Of a DNA stretch of 14,966 nt, positions 1 to 6,062 are shown piece after piece. Positions within the stretch are counted from its first letter, which is position 1, and each line of letters begins with the position of its first letter. The notes under the pieces are model-generated. The model searched no databases and was not told the DNA's origin. It worked only from the letters and a program-made list of their open reading frames with translations. The DNA comes from UBA7672 sp964550535 (GTDB taxonomy: Bacteria; Pseudomonadota; Alphaproteobacteria; Caulobacterales; Hyphomonadaceae), in contig CAZJZQ010000082.1 of the NCBI GenBank assembly GCA_964550535.1, forward strand, positions 1 to 14,966, given 5' to 3'. A program made the position numbers and the translations under genes.

Positions 1-40
1 TTTGGGGGCGTTCAACTTGTCCTTCGGTTCCATCCCCGCC

Positions 41-80
41 CGCGGAGTCATTCCCGGGTCGATCCGGGAATGACTCCGCG
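41..80. repeat. 40-base near-perfect palindrome (intergenic repeat or terminator hairpin)
   Basis: The left arm starts CGCGGAGTCATTCCCGG and the right arm ends CCGGGAATGACTCCGCG. These 17-base arms (41-57 and 64-80) are perfect reverse complements, and pairing continues inward with a single G-T mismatch (58/63). No T-run follows on either side, so a classical intrinsic terminator is not shown, although the hairpin would lie about 90 bases after the stop of the lipoprotein gene at 171-713. The CCCGGGAATGA core resembles palindromic intergenic repeats scattered through many GC-rich alphaproteobacterial genomes (general knowledge). Copy number elsewhere cannot be judged here. Nothing recognisable was found in the rest of 1-170. 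Confidence 0.7.
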
Positions 81-170
81 AGAGAGAGGGGTGTGGGAGA
101 GGGGTGGGGGGAGCTTGGCCTCCTGTCTTCGCGCGGCAGGCCGTCGCGCGTTCGCCGGGAGCGGCTCGCG

Positions 171-713
171 CTATATCGGGCAGCGGGTGTAGGTGAAGTT
201 CTGGCCCCGGCGTTGGTAGGCGAGTTTCTGGCCGCCGTTTTCGAGGACCAGCGCGTGGGTTTCGCGGGCGATCTCGCCTTCGGCCATGTGGTCGACTTCG
301 AGGGTCAGGGCGTTCTCGTGCGGGATGGTGACGCCGGTGACGACGGAGCGGCCTTCATAGAAGCGCACGGCGTTGGGCGCGATGGCGATGCGGGTGAGCG
401 CGGGCTCGGTGCGGCAGTCCTTCGCCTCGATCGACCAGACGTGGCGGTATTTGAGCGGGATCGGGCCGGGCGTGGTTTGCGAGGTTGGCAGTTCCTCGCC
501 AGCGGCGGGCGTGGCGAAGAAGGACGGCAGACCGCCGGGCGTGGCGGCGGCTGATGTGGGCGCGGCGGCGGCGTTGTCTTCGGCGGGCGTGCCCGCGCCT
601 GTGGTGGGAGGAATGATGTTTTCCTGATCGGGTTCAGGCGGCAATTCGGGTGTGCGATCCGTGCAGGCTGCGCAGGCAAGGGCGGTTGCCAGGATGAGGA
701 TGGCCGGTTTCAT
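171..713 (-). CDS. Putative lipoprotein of unknown function
   Basis: 180-residue protein. The start at 713 is preferred to the in-frame ATG at 725, because GGAG lies nine bases before 713 and nothing like a ribosome site precedes 725. The N-terminus is a lysine, a hydrophobic run (residues 3-13) and then Cys14/Cys17, which suggests a lipoprotein signal peptide, although neither lipobox is ideal. Residues 18-85 are Pro/Ala/Thr-rich and probably a disordered spacer. Residues 88-180 look like a compact beta-rich domain with Trp93, Cys100 and Cys178, the last two a possible disulfide across the domain, and a closing FTYTRC motif. I recognise this end only as a type common in uncharacterised alphaproteobacterial envelope proteins and assign no function. 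It lies downstream of hfaD on the same strand but is separated by 236 bases, so it is probably independent. Confidence 0.8.
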   Translation of the reverse strand: MKPAILILATALACAACTDRTPELPPEPDQENIIPPTTGAGTPAEDNAAAAPTSAAATPGGLPSFFATPAAGEELPTSQTTPGPIPLKYRHVWSIEAKDCRTEPALTRIAIAPNAVRFYEGRSVVTGVTIPHENALTLEVDHMAEGEIARETHALVLENGGQKLAYQRRGQNFTYTRCPI

Positions 714-829
714 TGCGGTCTCCATTTCGCCGGGGTCGATAAAGGCAAACGATCCCGCGGCGGGAGGGTTCCAGCAGAGGCCAAAAGCGAAAGCGGCAGC
801 TCTCCGTTCTGGAAAGCCGCCGCCGTCGA

Positions 830-861
830 ACTCTACGCTTACTCTTACGCTACTCTACGCT
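830..861. repeat. Three tandem 10-11 base near-repeats
   Basis: The units ACTCTACGCT (830-839), ACTCTTACGCT (841-851) and ACTCTACGCT (852-861) stand almost head to tail in the gap between hfaD and the lipoprotein gene. The first and third are identical and the middle one has one extra T. A degenerate fourth copy (AACTCTTACT) lies near 882-891. They could be binding sites of a regulator of the lipoprotein gene or a simple slippage product. The sequence does not decide between these. Confidence 0.5.
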
Positions 862-899
862 GCCCTCCGCCCGTGGGGCCTAACTCTTACTGGGGCGGA

Positions 900-925
900 C
901 CAGGGCGACCGAAGTGAGACCCTGG
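900..925 (-). terminator. Possible hairpin terminator of the hfa operon
   Basis: CCAGGG (900-905) and CCCTGG (920-925) form a six-base-pair stem around a TTCG-centred loop with partial inner pairing. It lies 25 bases after the hfaD stop. No T-run follows, so it could be a Rho-type or processing hairpin instead. Confidence 0.3.
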
Positions 926-949
926 AATGCTGTGTGGCTTTCCGTTTTC

Positions 950-2173
950 CTAGTTCTGGTTGGACGCCGTGATGAAGGATGCCGAGTTGCCGATGGCGGA
1001 GGCCGCTCCGAACGCGCTGGAGGCGCCGGTGGCGGAGATCACGCCGGTGGAATTAATGTTGCCGCTGTTGGTCTGGCTGACCGCGCCCGTCACCGCCGCG
1101 TCGCCGCAGTAGGAGCAGACATAGCCGGTGAAGCCGTTGCCGATGGCGCTGGCGTTGACGACCGCGCCGCCATTGCGGTCAGCGTTCGCGCCGCCGTTGA
1201 AGGAAGCGTAGGCCGAGACGCCGCCGGAGTTCATCTGGCTCACATCGACCGCGAGATCGGAGCCGACATTGGTGGCGAGCAAGGTGTTGCCGGCGCCGTG
1301 GGCCGAGGACGCCGCCGCGCCCTGCCACGAGCCGAGCGTGACGCGGGTGTCGGCGAGGACTTCGGATTCGTTCGCCTGTTTACCGCGTAGCGAGACATAG
1401 CCCCACTCGTTGGCGATGCTGGCGGAGTTGGCTGCGGCGGTGGAGGCGGCTGTAACGTGGTGAGCCTGGTATTGGTAGATGTCGGTGGCGGCGAGGATTT
1501 CGGCGCCGGTCGAGGTCTGCTCGATATCGGCGCTGACGGTGGAGGTGGACGAGGTTGTGCTGAGCGCATTACCGGTCGCGGTGGCGCCGGCGAGCGTCAG
1601 GCCGGTGCAGCAGGCGTCGACATCCGTGCGGGCGCGGACGGAGTTATCGGATATCTGCGGCAGGAGGATGGTGAGGCCGCCATCCGTCACGGCGAGCGCG
1701 GCGTTGTTGGCGGCGGCGGAGGACGCCGCTTGCAGAAGCTGGGTGTTGCCTACGGCGGCTTTCGCGAGGGCGCTGGCTTCGCCGCCGGTGGCGATCTGAT
1801 CGCCCCAGAGGATGAGGCCGCCATCGCGGGTCTGGGCTTCGATGGCGTTGTTCTGGGCGGTCGCGATGGCGGAGGTTTCGCAGCAGGCGTCGTCTGCATC
1901 CACGATGGCTTCGGCGCCGGCTGAGGCGCGGCTGATCTGGACGACGTCGGCGTGCATGTCGCCGGTCATGTTGGCGCCCGAGGCGGTGTTGCCTGCGCTG
2001 GTCGCGACGGCGGCGGCGGAACCACGGCTGTCGCGGCTTTCAACCGTCATCGAGGCGAAGACGTCGCCCCATTGCAGCTGGTCGATTTCGACCTGCGGGA
2101 CCTGCTGCGCAAAGGCGGGAGCGCCGAGAAGGGCGGCGGCCGCTGCGGTGAGAAGGAGACGGGGAGCGCGCAT
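950..2173 (-). CDS. hfaD: Holdfast anchor protein HfaD
   Basis: 407-residue exported protein, third gene of the hfaABD set. In Caulobacter crescentus HfaA, HfaB and HfaD anchor the polysaccharide holdfast adhesin to the cell pole and act at the outer membrane or surface (established knowledge). The start at 2173 has AGGAAA upstream. Residues 1-22 form a signal peptide ending AFA before QQ. The rest is rich in Ala, Ser, Asn, Gly and Thr, almost without Lys, and carries loosely repeated strand-turn units marked by short Q-x-(S/N)-(S/T/A)-G stretches near residues 79-86, 219-223, 313-317 and 367-371, consistent with a beta-solenoid or curlin-like fold (inference). Paired cysteines occur at 97-98 and 188-189 in similar D-A-C-C contexts, and a CSYC motif at 353-356. 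The ATG lies 21 bases after the hfaB stop. Identification rests on repeat character plus gene order. Confidence 0.85.
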   Translation of the reverse strand: MRAPRLLLTAAAAALLGAPAFAQQVPQVEIDQLQWGDVFASMTVESRDSRGSAAAVATSAGNTASGANMTGDMHADVVQISRASAGAEAIVDADDACCETSAIATAQNNAIEAQTRDGGLILWGDQIATGGEASALAKAAVGNTQLLQAASSAAANNAALAVTDGGLTILLPQISDNSVRARTDVDACCTGLTLAGATATGNALSTTSSTSTVSADIEQTSTGAEILAATDIYQYQAHHVTAASTAAANSASIANEWGYVSLRGKQANESEVLADTRVTLGSWQGAAASSAHGAGNTLLATNVGSDLAVDVSQMNSGGVSAYASFNGGANADRNGGAVVNASAIGNGFTGYVCSYCGDAAVTGAVSQTNSGNINSTGVISATGASSAFGAASAIGNSASFITASNQN

Positions 2174-2194
2174 GAGCGTTTTTCCTGCCGGGTC

Positions 2195-3196
2195 CTAGCG
2201 GGTGCGGCCACGAAGGGCGGATTGGACGCCGTCGTCGCGCCTGGCATGCCAGCGGTCCGGATCGGCGCGGAGCGAGCCATCGGTCACGGGCGGTTGGCCC
2301 GGCAGAGCGAAGGCGGCTCCAGTTGCGTTTTCGGCGACAAAGGCGCCGTTGGAATTATCGGCCAGGGCGGCGCACGGATCAGCGTTCGGCACGCCATAGA
2401 GATTGGCCGTCATTTCGAGCACGGCGCGTTCGATGACCGAGCGCACGGCGAGCTGGATCGGCTCCATGGCGCGCTCACCGCCGCCGACGTCGAAGACGTT
2501 GCCGTTGGCGAAGTCGAAGATGCCGAGCGAGACTTCGCGGCCGATGATCTGCTTCTGGTAGGAGATCACGTCCACGACTTCGAGCGTGCGGGTGTCGACG
2601 AGGCGGAGGTCGATGCCGACATTGATGACGAACAGCTTGGCGCCGGCGCGGCCTTTCGGGCCGTCTGCGTCAAGGTCGCCGGCGAAAACGTCTGCGCCTA
2701 TCGAGCGGATGTTGGAGTTCAACTCGGTGATGCCGCCGATGAAGTGATAGTCCGAACCGGGGATCGAGCCGGCCATGATGCGGCGGAATTCGCCGTCTGC
2801 GCTCTGGTCGTCGGAGATCAGGCGGTTGTTGGCGTATTTCAGTTCGAGTTCGGAAACCGAGGTGTCGAAACGCTCGACAAGGCGGACGCCGGCTTTCGAG
2901 AAGGCGGAGATCGCCATCAGGGATGCGCCCTGCGTGATCTTGCGGCCGTCGAAGTCTTCCTTGCCGGTGTAGTCGAGGATGCGGCCGACGGCGATCCGCG
3001 GCGTCGCGATGTTCGTGGCGCGGGCGTAGTTCGCCATGCACTGGAGGCCGGGCGTGTAGGGCGTGGGGTTGGCCGTGACCGGCGCGTTGCCGATCGGGCT
3101 GGCGTAAAGGCCGCTGGAGCCCGCGACAGGCGTGACACAACCAGCGAGCGTAAGAGCGCCGAGAGCCGCGATGAGAAGAGGCGCGCGCTTAGTCAT
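2195..3196 (-). CDS. hfaB: Holdfast anchor protein HfaB (CsgG-like outer-membrane lipoprotein)
   Basis: 333-residue lipoprotein of the CsgG type. A perfect lipobox (LAGC, Cys20) follows a hydrophobic signal, and after a short Pro/Thr-rich linker the CsgG-like domain covers about residues 52-310. It has the family's pattern of an IAVGRI-type first strand, a variable-gene segment with two conserved aspartates, and a long helical stretch ending with an amphipathic segment. CsgG proteins form the outer-membrane channel that exports curli subunits. HfaB is the holdfast counterpart and is needed for HfaA and HfaD to reach the surface (established for Caulobacter). Its ATG lies inside the last codons of hfaA: the two genes overlap by eight bases (3189-3196, ATGACTAA), which suggests translational coupling. 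The start at 3196 also places the signal peptide correctly. Confidence 0.92.
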   Translation of the reverse strand: MTKRAPLLIAALGALTLAGCVTPVAGSSGLYASPIGNAPVTANPTPYTPGLQCMANYARATNIATPRIAVGRILDYTGKEDFDGRKITQGASLMAISAFSKAGVRLVERFDTSVSELELKYANNRLISDDQSADGEFRRIMAGSIPGSDYHFIGGITELNSNIRSIGADVFAGDLDADGPKGRAGAKLFVINVGIDLRLVDTRTLEVVDVISYQKQIIGREVSLGIFDFANGNVFDVGGGERAMEPIQLAVRSVIERAVLEMTANLYGVPNADPCAALADNSNGAFVAENATGAAFALPGQPPVTDGSLRADPDRWHARRDDGVQSALRGRTR

Positions 3197-3653
3197 CGAG
3201 GTTCAGGCTTCCGTTGAGAACAGTGTTCTGATTGCCGTTGTTGATCTGTGTCGCGTTCACCACCACGGTGTTGTAGTTGCCCTGGGTGATGACGTTGATC
3301 TGGTTGCCGATGGACGAACCCTGGCTGAAACCGGCGCCCGAGGAGGCCTGTGCGTTGGCGTAGGCGCTGGCCGTCGCGTTGGCGTAGGACGAGAGGCCGG
3401 AGCCGCCTTCGAGCAGGCCGCCGATGATGGTGCGGTTGCCGGAGGCGTCGCGGGTGGAGGCTTCGTAGGGCTGGCTCTCCTGGCCGTAGCCGAAGCCCCA
3501 TGGGCGTTCGAAATCGCCCGCCGAAGCGTTGGCGGTTTGGGCGCTGGCCGGCATGGCGAGCAACAGAACGAGGCCGCCGACAAGCGCGACCCCCGTCCCC
3601 ACGCCGATGAGGCTGGAGACCAGGACGTTGTCATTTCGACGCCGGTAGGACAT
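3189..3653 (-). CDS. hfaA: Holdfast anchor protein HfaA
   Basis: 154-residue exported, curlin-like surface protein, first gene of hfaABD. The frame stays open further upstream, but the ATG at 3653 is chosen because AGGAGA lies nine bases before it and it opens a proper signal peptide: basic MSYRRR, a hydrophobic core at residues 11-34, and cleavage after ASA (residue 38). The mature part starts with an aromatic/glycine segment (PWGFGYG, 51-57), then an Ala/Ser/Tyr-rich stretch. It ends with Asn/Gln-rich repeats (GNQIN, QGNYNT, QINNGNQNT, residues 116-145) like the amyloid repeats of curlin. HfaA of Caulobacter forms SDS-resistant surface multimers that tether the holdfast (established knowledge). 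A consensus sigma-54 site at 3693-3708 places the probable transcript start about 30 bases before this ATG. Confidence 0.88.
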   Translation of the reverse strand: MSYRRRNDNVLVSSLIGVGTGVALVGGLVLLLAMPASAQTANASAGDFERPWGFGYGQESQPYEASTRDASGNRTIIGGLLEGGSGLSSYANATASAYANAQASSGAGFSQGSSIGNQINVITQGNYNTVVVNATQINNGNQNTVLNGSLNLDD

Positions 3654-3692
3654 CGGGCGATGTCTCCTGAAAGTTGAGTTGAACCAGAGGGC

Positions 3693-3708
3693 TGCAACCG
3701 GTGTGCCA
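3693..3708 (-). promoter_or_regulatory. Sigma-54 (RpoN) -24/-12 promoter of the hfa operon
   Basis: Read on the minus strand the site is TGGCAC-ACCGG-TTGCA, an exact match to the TGGCAC-N5-TTGCW consensus. The GC of the -12 element lies about 41 bases from the hfaA ATG, giving an untranslated leader near 30 bases. Sigma-54 needs an enhancer-binding activator; in Caulobacter TacA and FlbD serve such promoters for polar structures (established). Which one would act here is inference, and I could not pick out a convincing activator site upstream. Confidence 0.75.
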
Positions 3709-3940
3709 GATACGTGCACACGGCCCGCCGGGCTCGCCTGAGGCGGGAAACGGGCTGGAATCGCTTGAAAATGCACTTTTCGGTGGAGGCTGTGCCGGGC
3801 CGGAACAGGTTTCGCGGGACAGCAGGCGCCCCGGCCGAAATTCGCTGGCGGCAAGTATTTGCTTGAAACCTGCGGCCGCCTGCCGCACCCTGTCGTTTAA
3901 ATACCACAGATGGGTGGCTGGTGAACAAGGGAGGCTGACG

Positions 3941-4369
3941 ATGATCCTGTCTCACATCCTGCGCGAGAAGGGCGGCGAGGTGTTCGCTGTCCCGGAATCC
4001 GCAACGCTCAAGGAGGCGGCCGAGCTGCTCGACGCCCGCAAGGTGGGGGCTCTGGTTATCCTCGGCGAGTCCGGGGCTGTGATCGGGGTGTTCTCGGAGC
4101 GGGATCTGGTGCGGGCGATCGCGAAGGTTGGCGCCTCGGCGTTGAAAGCCACCGTGGCGGAGACGATGACGCGCAAGATCGTCACCGCGAAGGGCAATGA
4201 CTCAATCGAGGCGGCCATGGACAAGATGACGGACCGCCGGGTGCGGCACCTGCCGGTTGTGGAGGGCGGGCGTCTGCTGGGCGTTATCTCTATCGGCGAC
4301 CTGGTGAAATGGCGGATCGCGGAAGCGAGCGCCGAGGTCGCGGCCATCCGCTCCTATATCCAGCCGTAA
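3941..4369 (+). CDS. Two-CBS-domain protein
   Basis: 142-residue soluble protein made almost wholly of a tandem CBS (Bateman) module, the only plus-strand gene in the window. CBS1 covers about residues 4-62 and CBS2 about 76-130. Both carry the usual V-I/L-G-V-(F/I)-S-x-(R/G)-D-L signature (VIGVFSERDLV at 47-57, LLGVISIGDLV at 112-122). The start at 3941 follows GGGAGG at a normal distance, and the longer open frame upstream has no support. CBS pairs bind adenine nucleotides or SAM and usually regulate a partner. Stand-alone versions of about 140 residues are common in alphaproteobacteria with no fixed role. The gene is divergent from hfaA, with 287 bases between the two starts, and is followed by an intrinsic terminator, so it is a monocistronic unit. 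No specific ligand or partner can be named. Confidence 0.93.
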   Translation: MILSHILREKGGEVFAVPESATLKEAAELLDARKVGALVILGESGAVIGVFSERDLVRAIAKVGASALKATVAETMTRKIVTAKGNDSIEAAMDKMTDRRVRHLPVVEGGRLLGVISIGDLVKWRIAEASAEVAAIRSYIQP

Positions 4370-4451
4370 TCGGCCGACGCGCCGGGCAGGCGACCTCCGT
4401 GACTGCGATAAGCTGTCGTGCGGTTGATGCTGCGCCGTCGCACTCGGCCCG

Positions 4452-4493
4452 AGCCGGAGGGGCGGTTTGCGCCGCCTCTCCGGCTTTTATTTT
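4452..4493 (+). terminator. Rho-independent terminator of the CBS-domain gene
   Basis: A 13-base-pair stem (GCCGGAGGGGCGG at 4453-4465 against CCGCCTCTCCGGC at 4472-4484, one G-U pair) closes a TTTGCG loop and is followed by TTTTATTTT (4485-4493). It lies about 80 bases after the CBS gene stop. The following 140 bases, up to the convergent cytochrome b561 gene, hold nothing I can identify. Confidence 0.88.
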
Positions 4494-4636
4494 GGCGGGT
4501 TGGTGATCCCCAGGTGCTTTCTGACTTCGCCGCTCCGCCTGATTGATGCGTGGACGCCTGTGCTGGCTGGCGGCAAGAGCAGGAGAGAGGCGCCCGATGG
4601 GCTCGAACGGATAAGGCAGTCTTTTCGAGGTTGCGA

Positions 4637-5344
4637 TCAACCCGCGATATACCAGACGACCGCGCCCGCGAGGGCGACGCCGATGATGAATCGCAGGGGC
4701 ATGAGGGCGGGCACGGCTTGCACCGCTGGATCATCCGTCTTCGTGACGCCGTGGATCATCGGGGTGATGAGTTCCTTGCGCAGCACGACCAGATAGAAAA
4801 GCACGGCGGCCAAATGAACGCCGATGAGGATCAGCAGGATTTCAAAGACGGTTTCGTGCAGATCCGCGATCTCGCGCCCCATGTCGAAGGAGACGAGGTG
4901 GGAGAGCGGGCCGGATTCAAAACCATCGACATCGACCGCGAAGAGGCCGAGGCCGACCTGGAGCACAGCGGCAAGAAGGATGGCCGCGACGCTCCACCCG
5001 CCGAGCGGGTTGTGGCCGAAGGCGCCTTTGTAGTTGCGCGAGAAGAGGCTGCGCACATAGGCGAGCGTGGTGGCCGGACCTTTCAGGAAGCGGTTGAACC
5101 GCGCCGTAGCCGGACCCGCGAAACCCCAGTAGATGCGGAAGACGAGCAGGCCGAGAAGGGTTACGCCGGTGATCCGGTGCAACCCCATCTCGCGTTCTTC
5201 AGCCGACCACCAGAGAATGGCGAAGCAGGCCACGAGCGCCCAGTGAAACACGCGTGTCGGGATATCCCAGACGCGCACGCGACGGAGCGTCGTTTCCGCC
5301 GCGTGAGGCGTCTGCATGGAATCCGGCGCAGGCGATTCAGACAC
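4637..5344 (-). CDS. Cytochrome b561 (di-heme membrane electron carrier)
   Basis: 235-residue inner-membrane protein of the bacterial cytochrome b561 family. It carries electrons between the quinone pool and a periplasmic partner. Predicted membrane spans lie near residues 33-47, 55-75, 117-137, 163-188 and 212-233. Four histidines sit where the two b-type hemes are usually held: His34 (FHW), His56 (LHR), His163 (DLHE) and His177 (GVH). The motif W-D-x-P-T-R-x-F-H-W at 26-35 is typical. The start is GTG at 5344, only two bases after the stop of the cytochrome c' gene. No clear ribosome site is visible, which suggests translation is coupled to that gene. The alternative ATG at 5317 would lose the unstructured N-terminus only. 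Its position directly after a periplasmic c-type cytochrome suggests the two pass electrons to each other. Confidence 0.92.
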   Translation of the reverse strand: MSESPAPDSMQTPHAAETTLRRVRVWDIPTRVFHWALVACFAILWWSAEEREMGLHRITGVTLLGLLVFRIYWGFAGPATARFNRFLKGPATTLAYVRSLFSRNYKGAFGHNPLGGWSVAAILLAAVLQVGLGLFAVDVDGFESGPLSHLVSFDMGREIADLHETVFEILLILIGVHLAAVLFYLVVLRKELITPMIHGVTKTDDPAVQAVPALMPLRFIIGVALAGAVVWYIAG

Positions 5345-5346
5345 GG

Positions 5347-5880
5347 CTAGTTCTTCTTGAGACGGTAGGTGTCGTGGCAGCCCTTGCAGGTGGGGCCGAG
5401 TCCGCGGGCGGCGGCGCCGATGGCGGTTGTGTCGCCCGAGACGGATGCGGTGGAGAGGGTTGCGGCGGCGGCCTTGAAGTTGGCGGCGGCGGCGGCGAAG
5501 CCGGCGGCGTCCGACCAGATGACCGGCAGCGCTTCGGTTTCGACGCCGGCCTCAGGGCCTGTCCCGGCCGGGAACCAAGTTTCGATCTCGTTGGAATAGC
5601 CCGCGATCTTTGTCGCGGCGGCGGCGATGGCGGCGGTGTCCGGCGTGCTCGCCTTCAACTGGTCGTTGATCGTCTTGAAGTTGGCGCCGAGGTCTTTGAG
5701 GTTGGCGCGGCGGGAGTCGATCGTGTCTTTCGGCGTGGCGCCGGAGGGCAATACGGCCTCGCCGGCGGAGGGCGCCGCCACGGCGGTTTCGGTGGCGGCG
5801 GGCGCGGTTTCTTCACCGCCACCGCAGGCGGACAGCGCGAGCGCCAGGATGACGGTTCCGGTAATGGCGAGTTTCTTCAT
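5347..5880 (-). CDS. Lipid-anchored cytochrome c' (class II c-type cytochrome)
   Basis: 177-residue periplasmic heme protein. The start at 5880 is chosen over an upstream in-frame ATG at 5934 because GGGGAAG precedes it and it begins a lipoprotein signal with a perfect lipobox (LSAC, Cys19). An Ala/Thr/Glu-rich linker (20-45) leads to a helical domain with the heme site at the extreme C-terminus: CKGCH at 165-169 followed by DTYR. This is the class II arrangement of a four-helix bundle with CxxCH near the end. Family members bind NO or act as redox partners; some are associated with cytochrome b561 (known). Here the b561 gene follows by two bases, so a quinol-b561-c' relay is a reasonable inference. 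A 17-base perfect palindrome lies about 50 bases before the start. Confidence 0.93.
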   Translation of the reverse strand: MKKLAITGTVILALALSACGGGEETAPAATETAVAAPSAGEAVLPSGATPKDTIDSRRANLKDLGANFKTINDQLKASTPDTAAIAAAATKIAGYSNEIETWFPAGTGPEAGVETEALPVIWSDAAGFAAAAANFKAAAATLSTASVSGDTTAIGAAARGLGPTCKGCHDTYRLKKN

Positions 5881-5928
5881 GTGCAGCTTCCCCTCTGCGT
5901 GGTTGATCGTCGTGCGTCTGCATAGCCG

Positions 5929-5945
5929 CCGCATGTGACATGCGG
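5929..5945. promoter_or_regulatory. Perfect 17-base palindrome, candidate operator of the cytochrome operon
   Basis: CCGCATG-TGA-CATGCGG has seven-base arms with no mismatch and is centred about 57 bases before the cytochrome c' ATG. On the minus strand a TATGCA hexamer stands just downstream (5924-5919) and could be a -10 element, which would place the palindrome across the -35 region. A dimeric regulator is plausible, but no family is identified. Confidence 0.45.
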
Positions 5946-5952
5946 TTCTCTC

Positions 5953-5982
5953 TCGCCGGGAATCCTAGAGGAAGCCCGGCGA
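5953..5982 (-). terminator. Hairpin after the FAD monooxygenase gene
   Basis: TCGCCGGG (5953-5960) pairs perfectly with CCCGGCGA (5975-5982), and an inner TCCT/AGGA pair extends the stem after two mismatches. It lies about 80 bases past the monooxygenase stop and just upstream of the cytochrome operator region. No T-run follows, so it is a terminator only by position. Confidence 0.4.
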
Positions 5983-6062
5983 AAGCGGAATCACTTTCAG
6001 GGGAATGCTTGTTCCGGCTGGCGCGAAGGCGGGGCGGGCGTTGCGACAGCCTTGGCCTGGGC

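Noticed and set aside
1..170. A short gene at the left edge
   Set aside because: No frame shows a credible start, ribosome site or recognisable protein. The segment is dominated by the palindrome and purine-rich sequence.
1952..3217. A 421-codon open frame on the plus strand opposite hfaB and the start of hfaD
   Set aside because: It mirrors the codon bias of the minus-strand genes, has no ribosome site or recognisable domain, and its low-complexity composition is typical of an antisense shadow in GC-rich DNA.
3654..3854. N-terminal extension of HfaA to an earlier in-frame start
   Set aside because: It would place the signal peptide in mid-protein and put the sigma-54 site inside the coding region. 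The ATG at 3653 has a good ribosome site.
3896..3902. TTTAAAT as a CtrA site for hfaA
   Set aside because: Only one TTAA half-site is present, with no second half at the 7-base spacing, and it lies about 240 bases from hfaA, next to the divergent CBS gene.
4629..4642. GGTTG-CGAT-CAACC hairpin at the end of the b561 gene
   Set aside because: A five-pair stem overlapping the stop codon without a T-run is too weak to call a terminator.
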